Below the pieces are notes generated by a model. The model made no database searches. It was not told the origin of the DNA and saw only the letters and a program-made list of their open reading frames with translations. DNA of 64,000 nucleotides from Branchiostoma floridae (lineage: Eukaryota; Chordata; Leptocardii; Amphioxiformes; Branchiostomatidae): NCBI RefSeq assembly GCF_000003815.2, contig NC_049981.1:20368646-20432645 (forward strand), given 5' to 3'. Below are positions 49,601 through 60,121 of the stretch, in pieces (the first letter of the stretch is position 1; every line of letters begins with the position of its first letter). Position numbers and translations under genes: made by a program.

Positions 49601-50962
49601 GGACATGAACCTGGACCTGATGCAGTATGACTCATACCAATGGTCCATTTCACTACAAAGAAATCTGTTTGGTGGAGTATTAGACTTACACTGGCATTTT
49701 GAAATCCTACAACGCTAACTGCACCTGTACTATTGGCTGTAAAATTTGGTAGAAATTACTACAAACTCTACTCTACTTCACTCTTGTTATTTTCTTCCAC
49801 CTGCATGTAGTGCATGCACCAAAACGTGTGAATGCCTGATAAAATAATCTGTAAATTTTCTAATCGGTCCAACATCCGGTCCACCTAATTTTTTCAGGTC
49901 CATTTTTTCTGGACCGGTCCAATAAGAAAAAACGGTTTTGTACCGGTACGCTGTACCGATACCCAGCCCTAGTGCAGACTCTATGACTTACAAGTTATCA
50001 CAGTGAGAGAAAAATAAAAAGTTTGGCAGTTACACATGTTGTATTTCTCACAAAGACCTTGACAATCTTATGTCCTTGCTTTGTACCGAGTTGTCCTGCT
50101 TCAGCTAGGGGCTGAGTTGTCGCAGGTGCAGAGTTGTCCTGATACCGCTAAATCAAATACTGTTGTTTTTCAACTGACTCAAACTGGTTTTTAAACTTTC
50201 CCTCTGTCACTGGGAGTCTGCTAAAATAACTGAATAGGAGACATACATGATACAATTGTCTTAACATTGTCTGGTAGCGGGACATCTACATTGTACACAG
50301 AACATTGTCTGATTGAATGGAACCTCCTTGGTTAAAACAACAACACAAAGAGCAAATTATATTATTCAGAATACATGACGTCTATTTTTAGCTTTACCTG
50401 ATCAACTTTGCTGGTAGGTAACTTTGCGACTTCTCTTCCTATTCATCTTATACATTATGAAAGCCATTATCATATATAACGTTATATCATAACTAACTTG
50501 TTGGCCAAGTGCTGTAAACCCAATTTTTTTGCACCCACCTAGATATTTCGTTCGTTCTTTGGCGATTTCGTCACGCAGTTCACTGAAACTGTGACACAAG
50601 TCCTCACTTGTTGACGCTCCCAGCTGGAGTTGAACAGGTTCGTTACAGAGAGACATGCTTTGTTCGTGGAAAAGTTCACAGATCGGCGTGATAGGCGACA
50701 TCTCTGTGTCTACCTCGTACACACTGTCACATGCGTCCAGAAAAACTTTCTGGAATTCTGGAGTAGGGAACATACACTTCTTGTCTGTCCACTCCCGAAA
50801 CGCGATCTCTCCGACGGTAAGCGTTTCATTCCTCTGTCTCTGTATCCTCTCGACTGAGAAACCATGACTGGAAGAGGTACAGAAAACTAGAAGGACGAGC
50901 AAAAGCTTCATTTTGGAGAGCTGCGACGAGTACTGCTTTCTACAACTACCTGTCGACGCCAT
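40635..50962 (-). CDS. TGN38/46-KCT2-like type I trans-Golgi membrane protein
   Basis: Seven coding exons (minus): 50962-50539, 49206-49093, 47196-46870, 46237-46127, 45822-44158, 42447-42317, 40769-40635; phases after exons are 1,1,1,1,1,0; product 968 aa. In order: a signal peptide (MKLLLVLLVFCTSSSHG after a 17-residue lead), a Cys-rich head with eight cysteines (about 60-179), an acidic Gln/Glu-rich stretch, sixteen 23-residue repeats of the type GEGDKTGPGEETAIGQET, a Glu/Asp-rich stalk, one membrane helix (about 901-919) and a 44-residue tail. The helix edge and tail (YHNRQKIIAIIIEGRAG, RRPSGGGYRRLDQ) match TGN38/TGN46, and the end (RLDQNVSEAMPSIK) matches KCT2. YRRL at 949-952 fits the YxxPhi signal that cycles TGN38 between the trans-Golgi network and plasma membrane. 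Starts at 51004 and 50911 are possible; 50962 has a TISU-like context. Precise role unknown. Confidence 0.87.
40842..41780 (+). repeat. dispersed repeat, copy B, broken by other insertions
   Basis: The blocks at about 40850-41110 and about 41560-41780 correspond in order to copy A at 37917-38265. Between them lie a hairpin (about 40917-40960, caaggagctttt/aaagctccttgg) and a relic of the hAT element found at 49530-49971. It lies in intron 6 of the TGN-like gene. Confidence 0.5.
41325..41525 (-). mobile_element. diverged relic of the 49530-49971 hAT element
   Basis: The order of phrases aaaatgccagtg, cctttgtag, caggtccaggttc and ctggacctgaac matches, in inverted orientation, the interior of the intact element at 49530-49971. 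The ends are not preserved. It lies in intron 6 of the same gene. Confidence 0.5.
42781..42987. mobile_element. foldback element, copy 2
   Basis: Arms 42781-42873 and 42890-42987 are inverted repeats around a 16-nt loop. The inner 21 bp pair perfectly (gctagctggccgaggagtac with its complement), and the outer part carries agcctctaccag and gctccaca(t/g)gttgctg, as in copy 1 at 26558-26782. It lies in intron 5 of the TGN-like gene. Confidence 0.8.
43932..44031. other. assembly gap (100 N)
   Basis: Exactly 100 N, in intron 5 of the TGN-like gene, about 130 bp from the repeat exon. Confidence 0.98.
44562..45690 (-). repeat. coding minisatellite, sixteen 69-bp units
   Basis: Sixteen units encode GE(G/S)DK(T/A)G(P/L)GE followed by a variable pair, then IGQET(A/V/G)GQPI, preceded by a partial unit. 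All are 69 bp except one of 72 bp (about 44943-45014), which adds one Gln. Because 69 and 72 are multiples of 3, long open frames also appear out of frame and on the other strand; these are by-products. Variants such as TVIG and GAAIG recur at separated units, as expected from unequal exchange. Confidence 0.9.
46340..46470 (+). mobile_element. tRNA-derived SINE
   Basis: An A-box-like gtggcttaacaggtag and a B box ggttcaaacct are followed by a GC-rich body (gttggggccccaaatggggg). It lies in intron 3 of the TGN-like gene. The 3' end is not clear. Confidence 0.5.
49530..49971. mobile_element. non-autonomous hAT element with exact 8-bp target duplication
   Basis: The left end TAGGGGTGGGTACCGG and inverted right end TAGGGCTGGGTATCGG are related repeats. 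The 8-bp duplication gtgcagac is exact at 49522-49529 and 49972-49979. TAGGG(G/C)TGGG is a common hAT terminus. The 442-bp interior has many caggtccaggt strings and no coding potential. It is in intron 1 of the TGN-like gene. Confidence 0.85.
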
Positions 50963-50966
50963 CTTA
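50955..50966 (-). promoter_or_regulatory. TISU-like start element of the TGN-like gene
   Basis: On the minus strand taagatggcgtc matches SAASATGGCGGC at 10 of 12 positions around the ATG at 50962. This supports that ATG over the in-frame ones at 51004 and 50911, though the one at 50911 gives the cleanest signal peptide. Confidence 0.45.
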
Positions 50967-53900
50967 AATTGTCTGGAATGGTCCAATTTACTGGAGGGTA
51001 ACATCGATCATTTTACACCTGAAATGTGACGTATTTTACCAACAAAAAGAAGACTACAAAGAGATAATATGTATCAAGAAAGCTATTTTCCTAGAATTGA
51101 AGATTTTTATCGTATCTAGTTACCACACCACATTGTTTATTTACTTGAAGATGATGTCACCCACAGATAGTGGTATGGCTCACATGACGAGTATGCGCGT
51201 GACGTGGCCAGTATCCTGATGACTCAATATTGCACTTGTGGCACGGACTGACCTGTAAGGTTTAGAAGTAGCACTAGGAACCGCTTAAAGATCCCGCTAA
51301 AGTGGGAGGTTAGCTAAGTTACTTACAAAAGTGTGATTGAGTGGTAATTGTACGAGTTCCTTGTTTGCAGAACTGTTTGACCCACGGTAGCCTTTCGACA
51401 CCAAAGGGAACAGGACAAAAGGAGCATTGATTTCTGTTTGCACCTGTGACAAGTTAAATTTTCACGGGAAAAGCTGGCTGTTGATGTTAGCAGACTATTG
51501 TCACAGCCCTCACATAGAGAGTAAGTTGTTACATCGCCATGACATTTAATCTCTGTGGCATTATGTACATGTAGGGAATTGTCCCTATAAGTCGTCATAC
51601 TGTCCTTGGTAACCCCAGGACCCAAATTAAAGACATTCCTTTGATGTATCATGCAAGAGCAAAATGCCGTCATGAGTTTGTTTTGTCATTTGTATTGATT
51701 TGCCACCTACAGCTGTGGTTGGAATCACCTATTCAGACCATGAGCATCATCGTTACAGTTCTAATGTCAGTCAAAATAGTTTCTTTTTTTTCTATGTCGA
51801 CTTTAATAGTCTGAGCATAGCAGCTGGACTGCCGATGGTAAAGAGACCGAAAACTGAATGGTAACACAAGATTAAATTCTCTGCTAATCTTAAAATTATA
51901 AATGTTGACACAGATTTTTGTACATTGCATAAAAAGTTTCATAAGTATAACTTAGACCCCATTCACACTCAGAAAAACGATTCGAATAAAACATTTATCC
52001 GAATAAAAATTTTTCTATCCGATCCAAAATTTTGTTCACACTGCTCTTCAGCAATCCGATCAGTGCGCCCTCAGTCTTATCTGAATAAAACATTAGTTGC
52101 GTTTCAAAGATGTATCGCTACGTCTTGTGATAGCTGGCGGTGAGATTCTTCACTTTATTTCTGCACTGGTCGAGGGATTTCTCAAATCCATGCTCCGCCA
52201 TTCTTTCGGATATATCTTCATATTACTAGTATTATGTCCCTGTTTTTATGAACCTTCCCGAGTTTTTTCTGTGTCTACTCCCACCCCCAGATGGAAATAT
52301 TAAAGCAGCTTCGTTTGTTATGGTGTCCACTTGGCGAATGATGAAGATTTCCCTTTCTTTCCCCTTATTGTTGTTGGAAGTAAAATACGGTGGAAAATGC
52401 TCGCTGAAAAACGAAGCAATCAGTGTGTAGTGTTTCGAAGTATGACCCCAAGTTCCCGGATGAATGACGTTACACCCCAGAATAAGCGGAATCCTATCCA
52501 TTTGCGCGTTCACACTGCCGAATCGCACGAATCGAGACTCCCCGCGGCGCAGTTTTATCCACTTCCCGGAGTTTTACCCACCTCCCCGAGGTGGATCGCG
52601 AGGGATTCGAATCGATGAAATCCAAGTGATTTGGGAGCGTTCATACTGCTAAGTTTTATTCGGATCGGGTAGTTTTATTCGGATAACATGTTTTATTCGA
52701 ATCGTTTTTCTGAGTGTGAATGGGGTCTAATACACGTGGGAGAGGAAATATAATCAAAATCAATCTCAAGAATTTAAAATTACAAGATAAAAATTTCAGA
52801 TCATGAAACCTTTGCTGTAGTGTAATGCAACAAATCAATGAAAGGGCCTTTTTGTTGATATTAGTTGCCAGGATGTATTCTATGGTATAAACAATGCTGG
52901 CATGCTAACAACAGGACCCTTAACCCATGATAATGAATCTATTTCCATTGGAAGAAAGCTGGGCACATGCGAGATGCATTGCCAAATGTGAAAACTAAAT
53001 CAAAGTAAGCATGACTGAAAACAGGATGTATGTTTTTACATGTATGTGCTATGACACAAGCTACATAAGACATTCATTCAATGCAAATAAACCTAGGACT
53101 TTTTTGCCTCTGGCATTTTATTCCCTCTGCTATAAAAATAAACACACCAGCAAGTACATAAATATACCTTGACCTCCCAAAATATACAGAAACTCCAATT
53201 CATAACATTTTCTTTACAGTGGTACTTGATATGCAGTGAATTGTGTGAAATATTGTACACACTTCAGTGATAATAGAATTCAAACTTTCTCAGATTGCAT
53301 AGGTAACGTTACTCTACTATGGTTCACAGTAAGCAGCAATCAATAATTATCTTCATACAGTTGACAAAAAACTGCTCCAAACAAAATGCTGATTGACTGA
53401 CAGTATCCATTAGTCCAGTGCACATATCAATAATTGTTGTTCTAGAAGCTGGCCTGAGACTCCATTTGAACATGAATGGTGGTACAATTGAAAACATGAT
53501 TTGCCAGAGTTCAGTGTTAGGCTGTAACACAAAATTATGTAACTATGTAGTCTTATGAATACACTTTTCTGTCGCTAAAAGTTTAGAAACTATTAAGTTA
53601 AAGTTAAAGCTTGCAGTCACTACATACATTTGTATTTCTCTTCATGTGGAAGTTAAGGCACTTCAGCGCAACATCCAGTGTTATTAGATACAATATCAGG
53701 TATCTTGCTGCCTTTTTAAGGAATATTTCTTCAGCTCCAATATTTCAGTCAATCCATGACCTATAATAAATATACACCTGTGGTAGTTGTACCTAAATAT
53801 AAGTAAATAGTATAGGTACTATGTAGGCTAATTCTTTCATAGCAATATGACTATTCCATCAATTCATCGCTTATGCTAGAAAATTTCCACACTTCATGAT

Positions 53901-54260
53901 TTTATAGCAATTCAATTAAAACAATGTGATAGAAATCCTCCATTCATGATTTAATCTGATGATCAACACAATGGGACTCAAACTTTTGTTTGTCAAAGAG
54001 TTGCCAAGTGCTTTACAGTGGGTATTACCCTGTAAACCTTCGAGGTAAGAAAAATAATCATTAGTAAATATATAAACCTGGATCCAAAAATCACGGATAT
54101 GCTATAATTGTACAGTCTATGAGTTAACCCGATACATGTATAATTCTTTGACTATGTTGTGACCATCATATCAATAATTGGTTTTCTATGTGTGTATATA
54201 TATATATAAGATGGACTAATGTTTAAAATGATCTAGTGAAGGTCTATACATGCTCCTTTC
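50967..54260. other. tandem spacer between the two type I membrane protein genes
   Basis: This 3.3-kb interval should hold the TGN-like promoter and the 3' UTR of the Q/P-rich gene. It contains the MITE at 51955-52727 and a (TA)n run near 54197. No supportable coding sequence was found. Open frames around 52100-52650 are inside the MITE. Confidence 0.6.
51955..52727. mobile_element. MITE with about 55-bp inverted repeats and TA flanks
   Basis: The left end gaccccattcacactcag plus aaaaacgattcgaataaaac and the inverted right end are nearly identical for about 55 bp. TA occurs on both flanks (51953-51954 and 52728-52729). The 773-bp interior repeats tttattcggat and gaatcg motifs and has no transposase. 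Confidence 0.8.
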
Positions 54261-57200
54261 TCAATCTTCCTCCTTGTTGTACAGGAGTCTGTAGCCATGG
54301 TACTGTGTGATGGGCCTTCCCCTCCAGTACAAGAACAACAAAATCGCCATCTAGGAACAAGTGGCAGAACTTCAGCCAGAGTCATTGTACACACCCCAGA
54401 CACCTTAAACTAACCAGGGGGATGAGTGTTCTCATGGCTTTTCTGAATTGATAGATCAACCAGGATCATAAACGGAATAGTTGAAATTTAACTCAATTTT
54501 TCCATATTATACATACACAATATATCTATAATATCTATAATTAGTTTAGTAACAAATGCATTGTCTGTTTTCAAGCAGCCTTGTTTTGCATTCCTATGTA
54601 ATTGATAAATCTCCTGTTCGCACATTACAGCTTCGAATGTTTAAATGTATTCTTTGTTGTGCAGTTGCTTGTAGGTTCTGCTTCTGGTGGAGCCTCGCCA
54701 ATACTTCAGTAACAGGTAGCCCATCTATAGAGAACAGTCCAAGAAAAGAAAGCCAGGATGGGTGATCACAGCAAAGCAGCATGCACAGAATATTCGTTAC
54801 AGCTGTCCTCGGATTAGAACGATTAGGCCTTTTACCAACTCGGCCCAGTCGAGTCGGCCCAACACACTGGTTTAGCCAGCATCACTAGTTGGGTTAGGTT
54901 AGGATTGGGGTATTGGGCCAAGTTGGTAAGGTGTCAGGCTGAGTTGGTCTTATGAGCCATGGGCCAAGTTGGTAAATGGCCAAAGTGTCCAACATCAATC
55001 AACATCTGCCTGATACCACAACAGATCAAGTTAATGCCAGATTGATATGGATATATTGATAGCACCACACCAATAGCACCACACCTTAGAAAAATAGACA
55101 GAATAGACAAATGGGATAAACTTACAATGATGATAACTCCAAGAACCATGACATAGAAGAGAGCCTGGCTGGCCTTGCTGGTACGTGGTGCACTTGGTTG
55201 AGGTCGAACTTTCTTTGAAGCAGCTTTCGGAGCTTGGGCTGTAATTGGTGACAACAGAAAACCATTACCTACCAATCAGCACACAAAGTAGGAGAAAGTC
55301 TATCTTTAGATAAGGACAACTCATCTTTTAAAAACATCCCATGATTTTCTAAATTTGTCAAAATAATAAATGGTTTAAAGAGGCAACTTAATTGTCTACT
55401 GATCTCCCTGCGCTTCCAGATAAAAAGGAAATTACTCTCCTAATAACATCACGAAACTCACATTTAACAGAAAAGGGGGCGGTATCCTTTGTCTTCCCAT
55501 GTCTCAGAAAAAGAAGTCAAACCCAATAAGTCTACACTATTTGTTCACCCCTTTCATGTAACCTGCCATTACAATTGGCAAGGACATTATATCTCATATA
55601 GCATCCTTGCAATTGGGCAATAATTTGCAATAAACTTATAGCTAATATTCAGAATGATAACCTTCTACTGCTCTATGCATATGTAAAGTTGTATATTACA
55701 AAATGTACCTGGTTTCTTGACAGAGTTGGACTCATCCTGGGTGTCACCAGGGTTGAAATCATCCCAATTATAGTCGTCTGTATCCCACTTGTTCATGTAG
55801 TCAGGCCTAGAATAGGGAAAAAGTACAACTACATATCAGATGTACAACAAAACATCCTTACACTACTTAACATTGTACGTTTTCAGTCCTGAAAGAGATC
55901 CAATCATGCCTATTTCTTTGCCACACACAAGGATGCCCGGATATATCAATCTTCAATAGCTAACACTTTTGTAGTAAAACTATATGATTTTTCAACAAAG
56001 TGTAAAAGTACAATGTAGCAATTTGTAGTTTGCAGGTGAAATTATACAATTAAGATGCAATAGCAGTTTAGTGGATTTTTTAAAATTTCAGCAGTATGAC
56101 TGCTGTGCAATACAGGGCTGTCTCCAGCTTTAGATATTTTCTGTCCTTCGAAAGTGTTCGAAAGTGTCCAAATGTTGTTGATTTTTGTTTTAACCTTACG
56201 ATAAATTTTTACAAAACATCAATTTTCATCAATTCTATGTCATGAAATTTGGATTCTTTTTACGGACAAGGTAAGATTTTGTCTGTCCCAACAGGCAAAT
56301 TTCCATTCTGGGACAGAGGGAGGATCCTGGAGACAGCCCAGGTGTGAAAGTTATAGTAAGTTCACCCCTCAGTCGATACCTTCTCTTTCCATTATAGTCG
56401 TAGTAGTCATAGTCATAGTAGTCTGTGTACATTCTGTCAGTGGTGCTCTCAACATTGGGTTGTTCATCAAAGTCTCCTTCCTAAGGGGAAAAGAAGAGAG
56501 AAACATTAAAACTGTATTATAGGTTTGCCTTCTATGTTTCCATCTGTCACCACGCACTAGTATATCTCAGGTACATGTACAAGGAAAGTCTCTAGAGGCA
56601 GAGTGATAAGCTGACTGCAAGTACATATACATACCACTGGAATTGTATTCTGCCGGTATGAGATGTATACATGTATTTACATGTCATAGCTCGTATAAGT
56701 TATGTATACTATAATTGCCCTTTTGTGCAACACAGAAACTTTGCAGGTATGTGGCATGACAGCAGCTGGTTATATCAAATTGAACAACCTGTCATACGTA
56801 ACCTTACCAAGTCTAGCTTTAAGCATTGTATAAAGCAAACTAATGAGGATGTTCCTATACACTAGACTAAGCATAATTTGTTGGATTTCTGCTAAAGATA
56901 GAATCACGTAATGACAAGTGACAGGTTATAAAGAGACGTACCTGTGTATCTTCATCATCAGCATCTTCTTCCAAAGTCTCCTCTTCTTTCTTTTCCTCTT
57001 CAGGTTCTTTTACCTGTAACAATTAAGATGTAATCACCACTTTATTGACCCAATCTAAGAACAAGAGGAATCATATTGCAGTAAATACATAAAGCAGTAG
57101 AGAGTGATATAAAAGTATGTCCATCAAATGTCACGTGACAGAGAAACTCCAAGATGAGACTCCCGGGTTGACAAAGAGACAGAGTTCGTCTCGAAAGCTT

Positions 57201-60121
57201 CCCCAAGCTAATTGAACTTTAGTTGTGTGTATTTGTTTAAATCTTTGTCAAAAGATATAAAAGTAGATATCATGTGGAAAAACTTTTAACTTAACCCCTG
57301 ACAAATTTCCATCAAACAAGGAGTTTTTACCTCTTCCTTTGGTGCTTGTGGTGGAGATGGCGGCTGTTCAATTTGCTTCTGTGGCTGTTCAGCAGGCTGT
57401 TGTGGTTCTGCAGGTGGCTGTGGCTTTGCAGGTGGCTGTGATTGTGCAGGTGGTTTTGGTGGTTGTGCAGGTGGCTGTGGCTGTGCAGGTGGCTGTGGCT
57501 TTGCAGGTGGTTGTTGTGGTTGCACAGGTGGTTGTTGTGGTTGTGCAGGTGGCTGAGCAGGTGGTTGTTGTGGTTGTGCAGGTGGTTGTTGTGGTTGTGC
57601 AGGTGGTTGTTGTGGTTGTGCAGGTGGCTGTGGCTGTGCAGGTGGCTGTGGCTTTGCAGGCGGTTGTACAGGTGGCTGTGGTTGTGCAGGTGGTTTTGGT
57701 GGCTGTGCAGGTGGTTGTGCAGGTGGCTGCTGTGGTTGTACAGGTTGTTTTGGTGGCTGTTGAGCTGGTTTCTGTGGTTCTGCGGGTGGTTGTTGTCCTT
57801 GTGAAGCTGGTGCCGAAGGCAGTTCCGCTGGTTTTGCAGGCTCAGCTTCCTTCCGTTGTAACTGCATCAATGTTCCTTCCTTCTGCACATCATTAACCGC
57901 AGCTGAAGAAGAAAACATACATATGGGAATAATTACAATCCTGTAATGATTAAGTTCAACATTTCTAAATCATTTGGCCAGGTTTAACTTGTAATGATTG
58001 AAATAATACTAGTATTCCTCCAACAGCCCTGTCCACTAAAAAACATAGCAGCTTTCTATTATGGTATATGATGATCAGTACAAACAGGAACTAAGTGCTG
58101 GCAAAACAGACACAGGTCTGTTTTTCTTTGGCAATTACAATTTTCTATGAGCTATGTATACATCCACATGTATCTACAGAAAAAGTTAGAAGAGTCAATG
58201 CATAGTTGATACCAATGGCAAACTGCTTTGTACTTCGTCTAAAGAATAAAAATGTAGCAAGATTGCCCTAGCTTATTTTAGTTAACAGTCACTCTTGGCA
58301 TATAGACCACACTGAGTGTAATCTATCATTCTCTCAAAAGGCCACAAGCATGAATGTTAGGTCCTATATACAAGTAAAACGCTAGTTCACCTTTATTTGC
58401 GGGGTACCCTATTTTCATTGTTTTTAAAAACAGGGTATCTAGAAATATCAAGTCGACGGAAGGTTCAAATTGCAATATATGTATTTTCAAAACATTGCAG
58501 CTTGAAGCCACTGTCCGTCAACTTGATATCCCCACAAGTAGATACGCTGCTTTTTTTAAACAATGGATTTAGATTACCCCACGAATAAAGGTTAACTAGC
58601 CTTATATGCACAAGTAAATGAGTATAGCAATTGCACCATAACTGAGTTTGAATTGTTCTTTAGCGGTCATTGATGTGCTGTAATGCCAGTTCTAGCTGGT
58701 TCCTTCATGCACAGGGCGGTTTTGACTGGTTACTTCAATACATAAAGGATGACGCACATGCAAGTACATGTAGAAATACTGGTTAGGTCACCTTTAGTTT
58801 GATATGCAAATGAGGTCATTCTGCTTTCATCAGTAAGAATAATAATATTCATTGTTTTCACTTAACTGTGTCACGTTATTTTCACTTTGATTTGTATATT
58901 AGTTGTCCTGAACATGATATTCTTATTATACAATTGAATGTGTGCCCTACATATCACTGTCTTCTCAGAAATGGTCTGCCCCGAGGCAATGTATTAAGTG
59001 CCATTATATCAACAACTTAATGGTAAAACTGTAAGCATGCAGGTCTGTTCCCAGCCCTCCAAAAACAGCAAGACAGACTTTATTCTACATATATTATAAA
59101 CCTACAAAAGTGGTCACATCTTGGTGATCCCCTACATAATTTTCATAGTGACATCTAATGATCTATATTTTACTTATCTGTCGACAAAGATTGGATTTTA
59201 TAAAAAAAATTATCTGTCCCCTGAGTGGTCTTCCTGGAGAGATCTAACTGTATAACATTATGTCCTCTTATGTCCCTGATTCAAACAACAGATACATAAC
59301 ATCATGACAAGGGTTATCATTATGCCATGAGAAGGTTTGTACCTGTATACCCTGATAAACATTAGGGACATCACTGTAAAACTACCGTATGATGGAAGGG
59401 GCTTGATACCATGTAGACATGTACTTTTAACACCTCATAATTCCACCAGATGCCATAAGATTGTCACATGAGAAAAGATACATGAATTCAAAGTGATAAA
59501 AATAGATGTACCAACGAAGCATCAGTAATCCTGGGTTATATAAGTTATAACGTTTATAGTAACGTGTTACACTTTAGAATCTATCTAACGTTAGGTGTTA
59601 GCAAAAAGCTCCTTGGTCCTCTACAACATCTTTTTAATCATGTGACGTTATTATGGCACCTGGTGGATTTATGAATATGAGAGTTGAGGTAAGCAAGGTT
59701 CTTGGGTTAAATGTCGGAGGCAATCGATAACACCGAGACGTAAATAGAACCAAGGAGCACAAACTCAACGTAACGTTATCTAATCTCAGTTAATCAAAAT
59801 GTCGTTTAGTACTAAGTTCGAGATACATAAATGTATATTGGCTGATTAAGCTACAGTAATGTTATATAATCTCCAGCAAACAGACAATGACGACATGGTC
59901 GGTCGACTAAAAATTCGTCAAGGCAGCTGGCTCCTGCTGGACAAACCGGTTCTGAAGCTTCAGGCCCGTGATGTCACAAAATGTCTAAACTTGATGCCGA
60001 TTTTCCACGATAACTTACCAACATTGCCGGCTGGATTAGCGTTACCAGGGTCCTCTGCAAGACTAGGCTGTGCCTTATAGAAGCTGACGAGGAGAAACGC
60101 GAGGACTAGTCTGGAAATCAT
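54261..60121 (-). CDS. type I membrane protein with Q/P-rich lumenal region and YRLL tail, family unknown
   Basis: Seven coding exons (minus): 60121-60019, 57902-57331, 57013-56942, 56480-56380, 55806-55709, 55238-55126, 54350-54261; phases after exons 1,0,0,2,1,0; product 382 aa. A signal peptide (MISRLVLAFLLVSFYKA) precedes a long Gln/Pro/Ala region (about residues 55-220, many QPP and QPQQPPAQ units), an acidic stretch (EPEEEKKEEETLEEDADDED), a Tyr/Asp-rich block (MYTDYYDYDYYDYN, WDTDDYNWDDF), a basic linker, one helix (about 341-362; VMVLGVIII then AILLFLYW) and a 20-residue tail RGRPITQYHGYRLLYNKEED. YHGY and YRLL are possible tyrosine sorting signals. I do not recognise the family. Like its downstream neighbour it is a type I protein with a low-complexity lumenal part and a GYR(R/L)L tail, which suggests Golgi/endosome cycling as inference. 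The reading is supported by seven consecutive in-phase junctions. Confidence 0.78.
54826..54981. mobile_element. 156-bp MITE-like inverted repeat
   Basis: Ggccttttaccaactcggcc at the left pairs with gggccaagttggtaaatggcc-type sequence at the right, with another internal copy of gggccaagttggtaa. It lies in intron 6 of the Q/P-rich gene. Confidence 0.6.
57370..57790 (-). repeat. coding QPP/QPQQPPAQ repeat
   Basis: This purely coding stretch of degenerate 9- to 24-bp units (on the plus strand tgtgcaggtggttgttgtgg and variants) gives the Gln/Pro/Ala segment. It also creates a 185-aa Val/Gln-rich open frame on the plus strand, which is a by-product. Confidence 0.85.
58385..58596. mobile_element. 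212-bp MITE with TA flanks
   Basis: The left end gttcacctttatttgcgggg and inverted right end gttaacctttattcgtgggg match over about 24 bp. Both flanks read CTAG, consistent with a TA target. It lies in intron 1 of the Q/P-rich gene. Confidence 0.75.

Noticed and set aside
57339-57896. 185-aa Val/Gln-rich plus-strand open frame
   Set aside because: Shadow of the QPP repeat exon on the minus strand. It has no splice context or plausible protein character.
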